DNA from: Prolixibacteraceae bacterium
Lineage (GTDB): Bacteria; Bacteroidota; Bacteroidia; Bacteroidales; Prolixibacteraceae
Assembly (NCBI GenBank): GCA_021740385.1
Contig: JAIOZY010000001.1
Coordinates: 1-64,000, forward strand
Reading direction: 5' to 3'
DNA length: 64,000 nt
The translations under genes were made by a program, and so were the position numbers. Of the stretch, positions 1 through 9,700 are shown piece by piece. The stretch's first letter is position 1. The number at the start of each line of letters is the position of its first letter. The notes beneath the pieces are model-generated. The model searched no databases and was not told the origin of the DNA. It saw nothing but the letters and a program-made list of their open reading frames with translations.

Positions 1-279
1 CGGTAGCAGCCGGGGCATCGTTGGCCTATATTTCCTTTACATATTTTACCAATACCCAAATGGGATATTACATTGATTTTTGGGAAAATGAAGGCGATTT
101 TTATATGGTTTCACCTTATTATACCCGCATAATTGATATAGGCCTTTGTGCAAAACTTAGCCTGGTTTACAACATTTCAGAAAGGTTTTTTTGCCGGGGC
201 AACATGTGGTTTTAATAGCTATGACGACTCGGGATACCGAACATATGATTTTGGCATAACTGCGGGTATACGGTTTTAA
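1..279 (+). CDS. 3' end of a putative outer-membrane beta-barrel protein, apparent frameshift
   Basis: The gene enters from the left edge. One frame (codons from base 3) is open to a TGA/TAA-type stop at 213-215 and reads as alternating aromatic/hydrophobic strands (AYISFTYF, YYIDFW, AKLSLVYNI). A second frame continues from the T7 run at 186-192 to the TAA at 277-279 and ends YDFGITAGIRF, a typical outer-membrane barrel end with terminal Phe. With one T fewer the two frames join smoothly as ...NISERFFAGATCGF.... Family knowledge: barrel proteins end in an aromatic residue recognised by BAM. Inference: one barrel protein, interrupted by a real or sequencing single-base insertion. The specific family cannot be told from about 90 residues. 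Confidence 0.55.
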
Positions 280-294
280 AAGTTGAAAAGACTG

Positions 295-1122
295 TTATTT
301 CACCGTCTTATCCAGTGGTCTGCCCAGGCTTTCGTACAAACTGCGGCGGCCGGCTTTGTCTTTTTTGAGCACTTCGTTTGCGTATTCAGCTACCTGTTTT
401 GACACGGCACGGGGCACAACTACAACACCGTCGCCATCGGCCACAACAACATCGCCGGGGCACACCAGTACGCCGCCAATGCATACCGGGCGGTTTACCG
501 ATTCAATCTCGTTCCGACCCGGACGTATGCCGCGACCTTTTTTGCGCAGGTAAAGCGGTACGCCTTCAAGTCCCACCTCATCGGTGTCGCGTGCACCGGC
601 ATCGGTTACCACACCTGTGGCGCCCAGTTTATACCAGCCCAGTATGTTGTTCGAGCCTATTGACCCGATGTCGCGGTCTTCAACATCGTCGATCACAACG
701 GCTGTGCCGGGTCTGATAAGGGCTGTAAAGGCTTCATGTGAGTAACTGTTGTAGAAATTGCCTTCCCAGTCCTGGAATTTTTCACCCGGTTCCGGCAATG
801 CCGGTTTTTGTGTGGGTACATACCTTACGGTAACGGCAATGCCCCTGAATACATGTGTCAGGTCTTTCAGGTCAACCCAGCAGGCATGTATCGAGTGGTT
901 GACCAGACCAGTTCCGGGAAGCCCGGCCATGTCGAGGCCATCGGAGACATCGGCTACGCGCAGGTTTTTATAAAGTTCCAGTATGGCAGCGTCCTCTTCG
1001 GCTGTGTGTACTTGTGTTTCGATGTAGTTTTTACCTTTTGCCAGTTCGGCCCCGTTTTGTGTAAAGGCTTTGTGTGCAGGCATTACAAGCAGGCACAGGA
1101 TTAGGGTTAACAGATGTTTCAT
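295..1122 (-). CDS. Exported RraA-family protein (HMG/oxaloacetate aldolase-like fold)
   Basis: 275 aa. An N-terminal signal peptide (MKHLLTLILCLLVMPAHKAF, cleavage around residue 20) precedes an RraA/dimethylmenaquinone-methyltransferase-like domain. Residues 171-183 (VVTDAGARDTDEV) carry the family Arg-Asp pair, which in 4-hydroxy-4-methyl-2-oxoglutarate aldolases binds the metal and pyruvate enolate; VADVSDGLDMAG near residue 56 is the other signature. Family members are class II pyruvate aldolases, oxaloacetate decarboxylases or the RNase E inhibitor RraA, normally cytoplasmic. The signal peptide puts this one in the periplasm, suggesting a catabolic lyase for sugar- or lignin-derived acids (inference). 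It is alone on its strand, 39 bp past the end of the neighbouring pseudo-protease gene. Substrate unknown. Confidence 0.8.
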   Translation of the reverse strand: MKHLLTLILCLLVMPAHKAFTQNGAELAKGKNYIETQVHTAEEDAAILELYKNLRVADVSDGLDMAGLPGTGLVNHSIHACWVDLKDLTHVFRGIAVTVRYVPTQKPALPEPGEKFQDWEGNFYNSYSHEAFTALIRPGTAVVIDDVEDRDIGSIGSNNILGWYKLGATGVVTDAGARDTDEVGLEGVPLYLRKKGRGIRPGRNEIESVNRPVCIGGVLVCPGDVVVADGDGVVVVPRAVSKQVAEYANEVLKKDKAGRRSLYESLGRPLDKTVK

Positions 1123-1161
1123 ATCGAATTTTTTATAGCAATGAATATTTCCTTGTTGTTT

Positions 1162-2688
1162 CTACCAACTGCTCTCCAAATCGAAAATGCTCGATTCAAC
1201 AATGACAACAATTTCAGAGAGTGCTTTTATCATATCCTGTTGCGAGGCATTTTCAAAGGGTGAATCAATATCCCGCTCGAAGCGTCCCATGTAGGCCTGG
1301 AACAAGCGGGCATTTTCGTAAAAATCGATGGTTTCGGTGAATTTTAACTCACGTCCCTTGTAGGCAACAATGCCCACCAGGTTGGCATCGTTGTCGAAAA
1401 CGGGTGCGCCAATCATTCCGAAGCGGAAGGGCAATTCAAGTATCCTGTTGTTGGAATAAGTGGCAGCCGATGGCAGTACTTTGCCGTAAAAAACTTCGGG
1501 TTCCATAATTTTCCCGCTAACGGCATTGGGGTATCCTATCGAGAAAACGGGGGCATCGGTTAACGGTTTTTTGTTGGAATAGCCAAAAGGGATTTTTTCA
1601 AAGGGTGAAAAACCGGCCGTTGTTACCTGCAATACGGCCAGGTTCATGTCTTCTTCGATATTAATAATTTTTACCGGTAGCTGAAAAGTCTTGCCATTTA
1701 TTTTTCCTTTCACCCTAAGGCTTTTGGCATCAATAATGGCATCGTAAGTAGTTAATATTTTTCCCGATGGGGAAATAAAAAAACCGGTGCTTTTGCCAAT
1801 CCATTTCTCCTGGAAAAAAGGGTCGGAGATGGGCAGGGGGTATTTAAAGCCGAAGTCGTCGAAGCGGGCATCGCCCCGCGATCGGGTAATCAGTCCAAGT
1901 TTATTTCCTTTAAACTCGGGGAAGTCGATTACCATTTCAATGTTGTTGTTGATTTCAAAAAGCAGGTTCTTCCCGTTGCTGCTTATCCGTATGTCGTTAA
2001 ATTGTTCATTTTCCCGTTCAATTTCTTCGCGTGCTCCCGATAGTTGATGTAATTGCCCGTTTTCATAATACGATATTGAATAATACCGGCCATGGGTAAT
2101 TTCCATCATGTAGTAATTTTGGGGATCGAGCCAGCCAAAAACGACGCCTTGTTTAACATTATTGCCGTTTTTGGGAATACGGGTATAAAGTACAAACGGG
2201 TTGTTAATGTCGATGTTTACCGGGGGATTGTAAATGGCCCGTTGCAGGTATTTGTCGTTGTGCAAAATCATTTCACTGTTTTTTACCGTGAAACTGTCGC
2301 AAACCCAGCATCCCGAGAAGGCTTCAAACCGGTCAATCCAGGTAGATGTACAATTATTGTTATAATCGCACGAAATGTTGAAAATGGTGTGGCCCCCGCG
2401 TTCAATCGAATAGGAATTCAGGTTGCCCATTTCGTTAAAGTGGAAGCGCTGGCCTTTTTTACTTCGTTTACCAATCGATATTTCCCCGTTTATGACCCCT
2501 TTCACAATGTTATCGGCATTGTACTGGAAATAGAGGTTCGAATCGGTTACTTCGGTACCCCGGTTGTAATAAATCATTTGGGTCAGCCTTCCCGATTTGT
2601 CGTAAATGCTGCGCCAGCCATTCCTTACCTGGGAAAAGGAAAAAAGTTGAAACAGGATAATAATTGCTGTGAGTAAAAACCTGGCCAT
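1162..2688 (-). CDS. Secreted trypsin/HtrA-fold protein lacking the catalytic triad, with LamG-like domain
   Basis: 508 aa from the ATG at 2688. A TTG nine codons upstream is open, but the signal peptide (MARFLLTAIIILFQLFSFSQ) begins at the ATG. Residues about 30-115 look like a toxin/MORN-type tracking repeat (YDKSGRLTQMIYYNRG). Residues about 130-283 resemble a concanavalin/LamG fold (GVVFGWLDPQNYYMMEI, FDDFGFKYP). Residues 296-450 resemble a HtrA-like serine protease (TGFFISPSGKILTTYDAI, NLAVLQV, IGAPVFDNDANLVGI). The triad positions hold Asp316 for His, Asn349 for Asp and Ile426 for Ser, so peptidase activity is not expected. Inference: an extracytoplasmic binding protein. There is no T9SS tail. 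Confidence 0.6.
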   Translation of the reverse strand: MARFLLTAIIILFQLFSFSQVRNGWRSIYDKSGRLTQMIYYNRGTEVTDSNLYFQYNADNIVKGVINGEISIGKRSKKGQRFHFNEMGNLNSYSIERGGHTIFNISCDYNNNCTSTWIDRFEAFSGCWVCDSFTVKNSEMILHNDKYLQRAIYNPPVNIDINNPFVLYTRIPKNGNNVKQGVVFGWLDPQNYYMMEITHGRYYSISYYENGQLHQLSGAREEIERENEQFNDIRISSNGKNLLFEINNNIEMVIDFPEFKGNKLGLITRSRGDARFDDFGFKYPLPISDPFFQEKWIGKSTGFFISPSGKILTTYDAIIDAKSLRVKGKINGKTFQLPVKIINIEEDMNLAVLQVTTAGFSPFEKIPFGYSNKKPLTDAPVFSIGYPNAVSGKIMEPEVFYGKVLPSAATYSNNRILELPFRFGMIGAPVFDNDANLVGIVAYKGRELKFTETIDFYENARLFQAYMGRFERDIDSPFENASQQDMIKALSEIVVIVESSIFDLESSW

Positions 2689-2804
2689 AAATATTATTTC
2701 CGTTTTCTCCTTCAAGATAAAAAGAAAATCTCACAACGTATCAGGCTAAATGCTTTTTTTCACATTTGCCTGCATAGGCCTTAAAGTGAAAAAAAGTAAT
2801 CCGT

Positions 2805-3335
2805 TTATTGTTCGTCCGTATTTCCGGTATACCAGCCTGCATATTTTGAATAACTCGCGGCAATGCGTTCAACTTCGCCTTTGAGTAGTTCCGGGCTGAT
2901 GTCTTTTATTTTTTTGGCCGGGGAACCGCCGTAAACGCTACCCGAATGAACAACGGTGCCTTTGGTAACAACCGCACCGGCAGCAACTATGCTGTTGCTT
3001 TCAATAACGGCATCGTCAAGCACCACGGCATTCATGCCTATGAGTACGTTATCGTGAACGGTGCATCCATGAACAATGGCCCCGTGCGCTATCGATACAT
3101 TGTCGCCAATAGTTGTGGGCGATTTTTTATAGGTGCCGTGAATGATAACGCCATCCTGAATATTCACGTTGTTGCCGATTTTTATGTAATGCACATCACC
3201 ACGGATAACGGCATTGAACCATACACTGCAGTTGTTGCCCATGGTAACATCGCCAACCAAGGTGGCATTGGGGGCAAAAAAGCAATCGCTGCCCGTTTGG
3301 GGTTCTTTATTGTTAACTTTTAATATTAAAGCCAT
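2805..3335 (-). CDS. Gamma-carbonic anhydrase-like hexapeptide-repeat protein
   Basis: 176 aa, from the ATG at 3335 (MALILKV). An upstream in-frame extension exists but adds an unconserved leader. Left-handed beta-helix repeats run through the first 140 residues (GDVTMGNNCSVWFNAVIRGD, IGDNVSIAHGAIVHGC). The three zinc/iron ligands of gamma-carbonic anhydrases are at His66, His84 and His89 with the expected spacing, and Arg45-Asp47 matches the conserved RGD. Length fits the YrdA/PaaY/CaiE-type family (170-190 aa). Family knowledge: trimeric cytosolic metalloproteins; some hydrate CO2, others have no proven activity. It is divergent from korAB, whose reductive carboxylation direction would use CO2; that link is speculative. 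Confidence 0.85.
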   Translation of the reverse strand: MALILKVNNKEPQTGSDCFFAPNATLVGDVTMGNNCSVWFNAVIRGDVHYIKIGNNVNIQDGVIIHGTYKKSPTTIGDNVSIAHGAIVHGCTVHDNVLIGMNAVVLDDAVIESNSIVAAGAVVTKGTVVHSGSVYGGSPAKKIKDISPELLKGEVERIAASYSKYAGWYTGNTDEQ

Positions 3336-3539
3336 CGTGTTGATAAATGAAGAGTTTAAAATAATCCGCAAAAGAACAGCGTTTTTTCGAAAAACAAAAC
3401 TTTTTGTATGAATTCTAAGTTAAAATGGTTTGAACAAAATGCAAAAGCAGGGGAAAAACTTGAATATTCATCGCGGTTGTATATTTTTGTCGGTTTAAAA
3501 TCCTAACAAATATCATGTTTTTATGTGACGAAAATTATC

Positions 3540-3568
3540 TTGCCGGTTTAAAATTATGAATAAATTTC
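3540..3568 (+). promoter_or_regulatory. Possible Bacteroidota promoter of korAB
   Basis: TTG at 3540-3542 and TAAATTTC at 3561-3568 (one mismatch to TAnnTTTG) are 18 bp apart, close to the Bacteroides -33/-7 arrangement. Transcription would start near 3575, giving a short leader before the ATG at 3594. Motif match only. Confidence 0.35.
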
Positions 3569-3593
3569 GGCTTGAAATAAATCGTATTTTATT

Positions 3594-5435
3594 ATGATAA
3601 AAGAAACAAAAGTTATTGAACTTGAAGCTGTAACCATTCGCTTTTCAGGCGACTCGGGCGATGGTATGCAGCTAACCGGAACATTGTTTTCCGATGCAAC
3701 CGCTTTAAGTGGAAACGATATTTCGACTTTTCCCGATTACCCGTCTGAAATTAGGGCCCCGCAGGGGACCGTTGGTGGCGTATCGGGTTTTCAGGTCCAT
3801 TTCGGGAACAGGAAGGTGCACACGCCCGGCGACAAAGCACATGTGCTGGTTGCCATGAACCCAGCAGCTATTAAGGCCAACGTGAAATTCCTCGACCCGT
3901 CGGCAACCATTATTTACGATATCGATTCGTTTACCGAGCGTAATTTCAAAAAAGCAAAGTTCAAAACCGATGATCCCTTTGAAGAATTGAAATTGGAGGA
4001 TTACAGGAAAATTGCCGTGCCCATTACCAGTCTTACCAAAGAGGCGCTTGTTGATTATGACATGGATAACAAAGCCATTTTGCGGAGCAAAAACATGTTT
4101 GCCCTGGGCCTGGTGAGCTGGATTTTTAATCGCCCCTTAAAATTGATTGAAGATGCTTTACGGGGCAAATTCGGGAAAAACCAACAGGTGCTCGATTCCA
4201 ACATTCATGTGCTTCATACCGGTTATAATTACGGTATGAACATGCAACATACTACCCCGCAATACATTATACCTGCTGCCGATATCGACAAAGGCATTTA
4301 CCGAAATATAAACGGCAACATGGCAACAGCCTGGGGGTTGCTTGCGGCAGCAGAAAAAGCAGGCGTGGAGCTTTTGCTGGGCTCGTACCCCATTACCCCG
4401 GCAACCGATATATTGCAGGCATTGTCGGCCCGCAAAGACCTGGGCGTAAAAACCATCCAGGCCGAAGATGAAATTGCCGGTATTTGCTCGGCCATTGGTG
4501 CTTCTTTTGCCGGTAATTTGGGTGTGACAACCACATCGGGTCCCGGGTTGGCATTGAAATCGGAAGCCATTAACCTTGCGGTTATGTCGGAGCTTCCTTT
4601 GGTTGTTGTAAATGTACAACGCGGGGGGCCGTCAACCGGACTGCCAACCAAAACCGAGCAGTCTGATTTGTTGCAGGCGCTTTGGGGCCGCAATGGCGAA
4701 AGTCCGCTGGTTGTTTTGGCGGCAAGTTCGCCCAGCGATTGCTTCGAATATGCTTTTATGGCCAGTAAAATTGCCCTTGAGCGCATGACACCGGTATTGC
4801 TTCTTACCGATGGATTCCTCGGTAATGGCAGCGAGCCATGGAGGATTCCGGCAATGGCCGATATGCCGTCCATTACCCCGAGAATTGCAAAAGATACGGA
4901 AAGCTTTAAAGCATACAGACGCCCCGATGATACACTGGCCCGCGAATGGGCTTACCCGGGCATGGAGGGCTTTGAACACCGCATTGGCGGACTGGAAAAA
5001 GATGAGGCTGGAAACGTGAGCCACGATCCGGCAAACCACCAGCTTATGTGCGAAATACGGGCACAAAAAGTTGCCAGTGTGATTGATTTGGTCCCTGATT
5101 TGGAAACATACGGTTGCCCCGAAGGCGATGTGCTGATTGTTGGCTGGGGCGGAACTTATGGCCACCTGGTTAGCGCTGCCCGCGATTTGTGTGCCGAAGG
5201 GAAAAAGGTCGGACATGCACATTTTAATTACATTAATCCACTGCCGGCCAATACCGCCGACGTTTTTTCACGCTATAAAAAAATAATAGTGTGTGAATTG
5301 AACCTGGGGCAGTTTGCAACCTATTTGCGAAGTAAATACCCGCAGTTTACCTATTATCAGCACAATAAAGTACAAGGACTGCCTTTCTCGGTAGGGGAAA
5401 TTATGGAAAGCGTAACAAAATTACTGGAGGAATAA
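3594..5435 (+). CDS. korA: 2-oxoglutarate:ferredoxin oxidoreductase, fused gamma-alpha subunit
   Basis: 613 aa. It oxidatively decarboxylates 2-oxoglutarate (or a related 2-oxoacid) to the acyl-CoA with reduction of ferredoxin, together with the beta subunit encoded next. Residues about 15-190 form the gamma domain (FSGDSGDGMQ, QGTVGGVSGFQVHF). Residues about 240-500 form the pyrimidine-binding alpha domain (ATAWGLLAAAEKAG, GSYPITPATDI, TTTSGPGLALKSE). The last 100 residues form the CoA/transketolase C-terminal domain. This gamma-alpha fusion and length match KorA proteins of anaerobic Bacteroidota. The start follows a plausible promoter, and only 2 bp separate it from korB. The exact 2-oxoacid cannot be fixed from sequence; 2-oxoglutarate is preferred because of the two-subunit arrangement. 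Confidence 0.9.
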   Translation: MIKETKVIELEAVTIRFSGDSGDGMQLTGTLFSDATALSGNDISTFPDYPSEIRAPQGTVGGVSGFQVHFGNRKVHTPGDKAHVLVAMNPAAIKANVKFLDPSATIIYDIDSFTERNFKKAKFKTDDPFEELKLEDYRKIAVPITSLTKEALVDYDMDNKAILRSKNMFALGLVSWIFNRPLKLIEDALRGKFGKNQQVLDSNIHVLHTGYNYGMNMQHTTPQYIIPAADIDKGIYRNINGNMATAWGLLAAAEKAGVELLLGSYPITPATDILQALSARKDLGVKTIQAEDEIAGICSAIGASFAGNLGVTTTSGPGLALKSEAINLAVMSELPLVVVNVQRGGPSTGLPTKTEQSDLLQALWGRNGESPLVVLAASSPSDCFEYAFMASKIALERMTPVLLLTDGFLGNGSEPWRIPAMADMPSITPRIAKDTESFKAYRRPDDTLAREWAYPGMEGFEHRIGGLEKDEAGNVSHDPANHQLMCEIRAQKVASVIDLVPDLETYGCPEGDVLIVGWGGTYGHLVSAARDLCAEGKKVGHAHFNYINPLPANTADVFSRYKKIIVCELNLGQFATYLRSKYPQFTYYQHNKVQGLPFSVGEIMESVTKLLEE

Positions 5436-5437
5436 CC

Positions 5438-6448
5438 ATGAATGGATATACATATACAGCGAAAGATTTTAAAAGTGCAAACGAAGTGCGCTGGTGCCCG
5501 GGTTGTGGCGACCATGCCATCATGAATGCCGTGCAGCGTGTAATGGCCGAACTTGGTTACAACAAAGCCGATTATGCCGTTATTTCAGGGATTGGTTGTT
5601 CATCGCGCTTCCCGTATTACATGAGTACCTATGGCTTCCATACCATTCACGGGCGTGGTTCGGCCATTGCAACCGGTGTAAAAGCCGCTAACCCAAAACT
5701 GCATGTATGGCAGTTTACCGGCGACGGCGATGCCCTGGCTATTGGCGGAAACCATTTTATACACATGATTCGGCGTAATGTTGATATTAACGTGATCCTT
5801 TTCAATAATAAAATTTACGGACTCACCAAAGGACAATACTCTCCAACAACCGACAGGGGTGCCACAACAAAAACTTCGCCTTATGGTACCGTTGAAGACC
5901 CGTTTATTACCGGGCAGCTTGTTCTTGGATCAAGGGGTACGTTCTTTGCCCGTTCAATTGACGGGAACATGAAAATGAGCCAGGAAATTTTTAAAGAAGC
6001 GGCCCTCTTTAAAGGAACGTCGGTGGTTGAAGTGCTGCAAAATTGCGTAATCTTTAACAGCGGTATTCACGAACAAGTTACCAAAGGTGAAGATCGTGAC
6101 GATAAACAGATTTTCCTGCGCCACGGCGAAAAAATGATCTTTGGTGTGAACCAGGATAAAGGGCTGGTACTTAAAAATGGGAAACTGAAGGCCGTTACAA
6201 TTGGCAAGGACGGATATACCCTCGACGATATTCTGGTACACGATGCCAAAGATCCCGACCTGTATATGCATGCAGCATTAATCAATGCCCAGTTGCCCGA
6301 GCTTCCGGTGGCTTTTGGTGTTATCCGTGCCGTGGATGCGCCTGCTTACGACGAGGCTTTGGAACAACAAATTGCCGAAGTGCAGGAAAAACGCAAAATT
6401 ACCTGCATGGACGAATTGCTGCAAAGCGGCAATACGTGGGAAGTGTGA
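5438..6448 (+). CDS. korB: 2-oxoglutarate:ferredoxin oxidoreductase, beta subunit
   Basis: 336 aa, translationally close-coupled to korA. The thiamine diphosphate/Mg motif is GDGD at 95-98 followed by FNNKIYGLTKGQYSPT from residue 122. WCPGCGDHAI at 19-28 and GIGCSSR at 51-57 supply cysteines typical of the beta subunit's cluster region. It shuttles electrons from the TPP intermediate toward ferredoxin. Length fits KorB (280-340 aa). The enzyme implies low-potential ferredoxin metabolism, either an anaerobic TCA branch or reductive carboxylation. Specificity for 2-oxoglutarate rather than pyruvate is inferred from gene organisation. Confidence 0.9.
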   Translation: MNGYTYTAKDFKSANEVRWCPGCGDHAIMNAVQRVMAELGYNKADYAVISGIGCSSRFPYYMSTYGFHTIHGRGSAIATGVKAANPKLHVWQFTGDGDALAIGGNHFIHMIRRNVDINVILFNNKIYGLTKGQYSPTTDRGATTKTSPYGTVEDPFITGQLVLGSRGTFFARSIDGNMKMSQEIFKEAALFKGTSVVEVLQNCVIFNSGIHEQVTKGEDRDDKQIFLRHGEKMIFGVNQDKGLVLKNGKLKAVTIGKDGYTLDDILVHDAKDPDLYMHAALINAQLPELPVAFGVIRAVDAPAYDEALEQQIAEVQEKRKITCMDELLQSGNTWEV

Positions 6449-6553
6449 TGCAGTGAGATGGTGAGACTTTGAGAAAGTGAGAGGGTGAGATTGTGAGAAG
6501 GATTATTCCTGGTTTCAATCTGAAATGAATTGGATATAAATAACAAAAAAAGG

Positions 6554-6778
6554 TGTCATTCCGAGTTCCTACCCAAAATTTTTGGGCATAATGCGGAAAT
6601 GACAGTTGTAAAAAAGGGTGTCATTCCGAGGGAAGCGTAGCGACGAGGAATCTCAACAAATTAGGACAGATTTCTCCTCGTACCTCGTCGAAATGACACA
6701 CAGAATAAAATCTGTCATTGATAATGTATGAGGAATCTCAACCTGTTCGGACAGGTTTCTCCTAACGTCGAAATGACA
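6554..6778. repeat. Cluster of palindromic TGTCATTCCGAG intergenic elements
   Basis: The 340-bp gap after korB holds three related units. The complete one, 6619-6698, starts TGTCATTCCGAGGGAAGCG and ends TCGTCGAAATGACA, with an inner GAGGAATCTC...ATTTCTCCTC stem, so it can fold into a long hairpin. Partial or diverged units lie at 6554-6603 and 6713-6778. The first 85 bp after korB are a purine-rich GTGAGAnnnTGAGA direct repeat (6455-6498). Elements of this type are common between Bacteroidota genes and may be non-autonomous mobile units or transcription-end hairpins (inference). Confidence 0.75.
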
Positions 6779-6788
6779 TCTTTTTTAT

Positions 6789-9700
6789 TTACTGGACTAT
6801 AATCTTTTTACTAAGAATTGTTTCCCCATCGTTGCACTGCACAATGTAAATACCTTTTCTTGCGGATGATAAGTCGATATTAACACCTAAGCCTGAGGCT
6901 TGTGTGGTTTTAACTACCGCTCCCGAAAGGTTTAGCACTTTAACCACTGTTCCGGCCCCGAAATGGGTGAGTTCTACATTTACCAGCCCGGTTGTGGGGT
7001 TGGGGTAAATTTTTACCGATTTTTCAGAAAGTAAATCATCGTTGTTTACGGTTTTGTCTTCATGTGCGTTTTGTATCGTCCTCGATTTGTCGTTGTTCAT
7101 AACGACACTCTCTGACAGGGCATCGCAGAACGAATTGGTTGTGGTGATGTAAGCGCTCATGTAACTCCCGGTGTGTGCCAAAAATCCAGGTAAAAACCTG
7201 ATTGATTGTCCGGCAATTAAAGTAAGCGATGAACCATTCTGCAAATCGACTATGGTTCCTGCACCTGCAACGGTAATTTGCTGTGTTGCGCCAAAGCATG
7301 AATTTTCGTCCGTAGAAAAAATTCTGTTGTTAATCCATTGGTTTTCGGGGGTTGTTGCATCCAGTACCAGCATCCAAACGGTATCGGTTTCTGAAACATA
7401 AAAACCATCGCTTACGGTTAGTGTAAACATGAACAATTGATCTTCGATAACATTTGGGGAAATGAACCCGGGATTCATCCGGGTTGAATCATCGAGAATT
7501 ATTTCAGTAGGGGAACCCCATGAATAAAAAAGTTCATCGCCATTGGTGTCGTACGAATTTGATCCGTCTAAAGAAACATAACTATTTTTTGTTACTTCAA
7601 AATCATCACCTGCATTGGCAACCGGCATCCCAATGGCAATTGGCATACTCACAACCGGTGAATAGGTCCCTTTACGGTCGAAAAAACGGGTGTGAACCAC
7701 GTGTTCGCCGTTTTCATAGCTGTTCCCGTCAATTTCAAACTGCACGGAAAGCAGCATGCTGTCACGAACTGAAACATCCTGAAAAACCGGATGTGGAATG
7801 GTATCGACCCAGTATTGGTAACCGGCCCAACCTTCTGTGAAACCGGCTCCTTTAAAAAACGTGTGTGTGCTTACAGGTCCCCAGCCCGCGGCATCTCTGA
7901 ACCGGATGTTGAACGTGTGGTATCCTTTCGAAAGACCTGTAAAGTCAGGTTCAGCATTGAACATTGCCATTTCAGAAGAATCGAGCTGTTCCGAAACCAT
8001 CTGATCAAGGTTATCATCGATCCAATATTCGCAGGCTTTGCTGGTACTTGCTGTATTCATTTTGTAAAACGAATGGGATACAACAGGGCTCCAGCCAGAA
8101 GGTTGATGAAATCGAATGTTGAGGAAGTGTAATCCTGGTGACAGGTTTTCTGTATTGAATTCTGAAACAAAGGGGTGAATTTGAGAGGTGTCGACAGCTT
8201 CACGTCGGCTTAATGAGTCGGCTTTATCAAACCAGTACTCATACTCCGAAAGAACGTTTGTAGCTGAAAATTTATAGAAGCTTTTTGAAACAACAGGGCT
8301 CCAGCCCGACGACTGGTGAAACCTAATGTTGAGGAAGTGCAGCCCCTCGGTAAGGTGGTTCACATCAAATTCAACCATTAGTGGTTGTTCGCTTGAAACA
8401 TCGGCCGTTACCTTTTGTTTCAATGAATCGGCACGATCGTACCAGTACTCGTACTCAAAAGCTTCTTCCGAACCCGAAAATTTCAGGAAATGTTTTGATA
8501 CCACGGGCGACCAGTCTGTTTTATCCCTGAACCTGAAATTCAGGGTATGAATTCCCTCGGAAAGGGTGCCGGCATCTATGGAAACCATTAGGTTCGACAA
8601 ACCATTTTCGGTACGGGTAGTGATGGTTTTTTGCTGATAATTCCCATCGAACCAGCATTCGTAAGCAGCAAGGCCTGAAACACTTTTCTTGTAAAATGCC
8701 GAACTGCTTACAGGCGACCATGCACCGTTATCATCTTTGAAGCGGTAATTCAGCGTATGAAAACCATCCGCTATTGAGGCAACATTTATTTCAGTTCCCA
8801 AATCAAAAATCCCTTCCGAACCTTCGGTAAAATTGCTTACCCTTCCGGAAAGGTTACGGTCAATCCAGTACTCATAACAGGTAACAGTTCCATTTCCGGT
8901 TGCTTCGCCGGTGATTTCAACATCGTCGACCATGATGTATTGCGATTGCCACGAGGCATTGGTGATTTCACCCAGCAAAAGCCGGACGTTGTTCCCGGCC
9001 AAATGACTCAAATTAACCGTGTAGTTTACCCAGCTGGTATCATTAAATTGCCCATCGAATATTGTTTCGTGCGCCTTGGGGCCAAATTCGCCCATGATGT
9101 AGGCCAGTTGTTTGCTGATGCTGTCGACAGGAGACTGCCGCTTAACCCAAAATGAAAGCCGACCGTTTGGTGGTACTTTAAATGAAAAAGTAGCTGTATT
9201 GACTGAAGGCCCCTTTTCAGTGGGAATATTTTGTATTCTCAGGCAATGGCTTCCGGTTTTTGCTGCACTTGCATAAACATTGGAGAACCCGGTAAGCACC
9301 CAGTCTGAACCTCCGTTTTCAAAGCTCTCAAAATAAGGCATGTTAATAAGAGGCCGGCTCAAAGGGGTTACCCCAAAATATGCATTCTGCTTTTCATTAT
9401 AGATGTCAGAATAAGGGAAGAAATCGTACCAAAAATTTTGGGTGCCCGGTGCATTATCCCATCCCCAGTTTATATGGACCATCCCGCTTGCTTCATCATA
9501 CCCGTCAATCAGAAAAATATGCGCGGATCCGTCATTTTCGCCAAAATATAAAACCGGTCGTTCATAAAAGTTTATTTCCCTGTTGAGTTTTCTTCCCCAG
9601 TCGGTATCGTCACAGTTTTCACGGCTTATTATGGTAACAGGGGTGGCAAATTTAAAATGGTTTTCCAAAGCGTTTTTTATACTGATCGTATTTGAAGACG

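Noticed and set aside
2092-2676. A 194-codon open frame opposite the pseudoprotease gene
   Set aside because: The minus-strand protein has a signal peptide and recognisable fold; the opposite frame is explained by codon bias.
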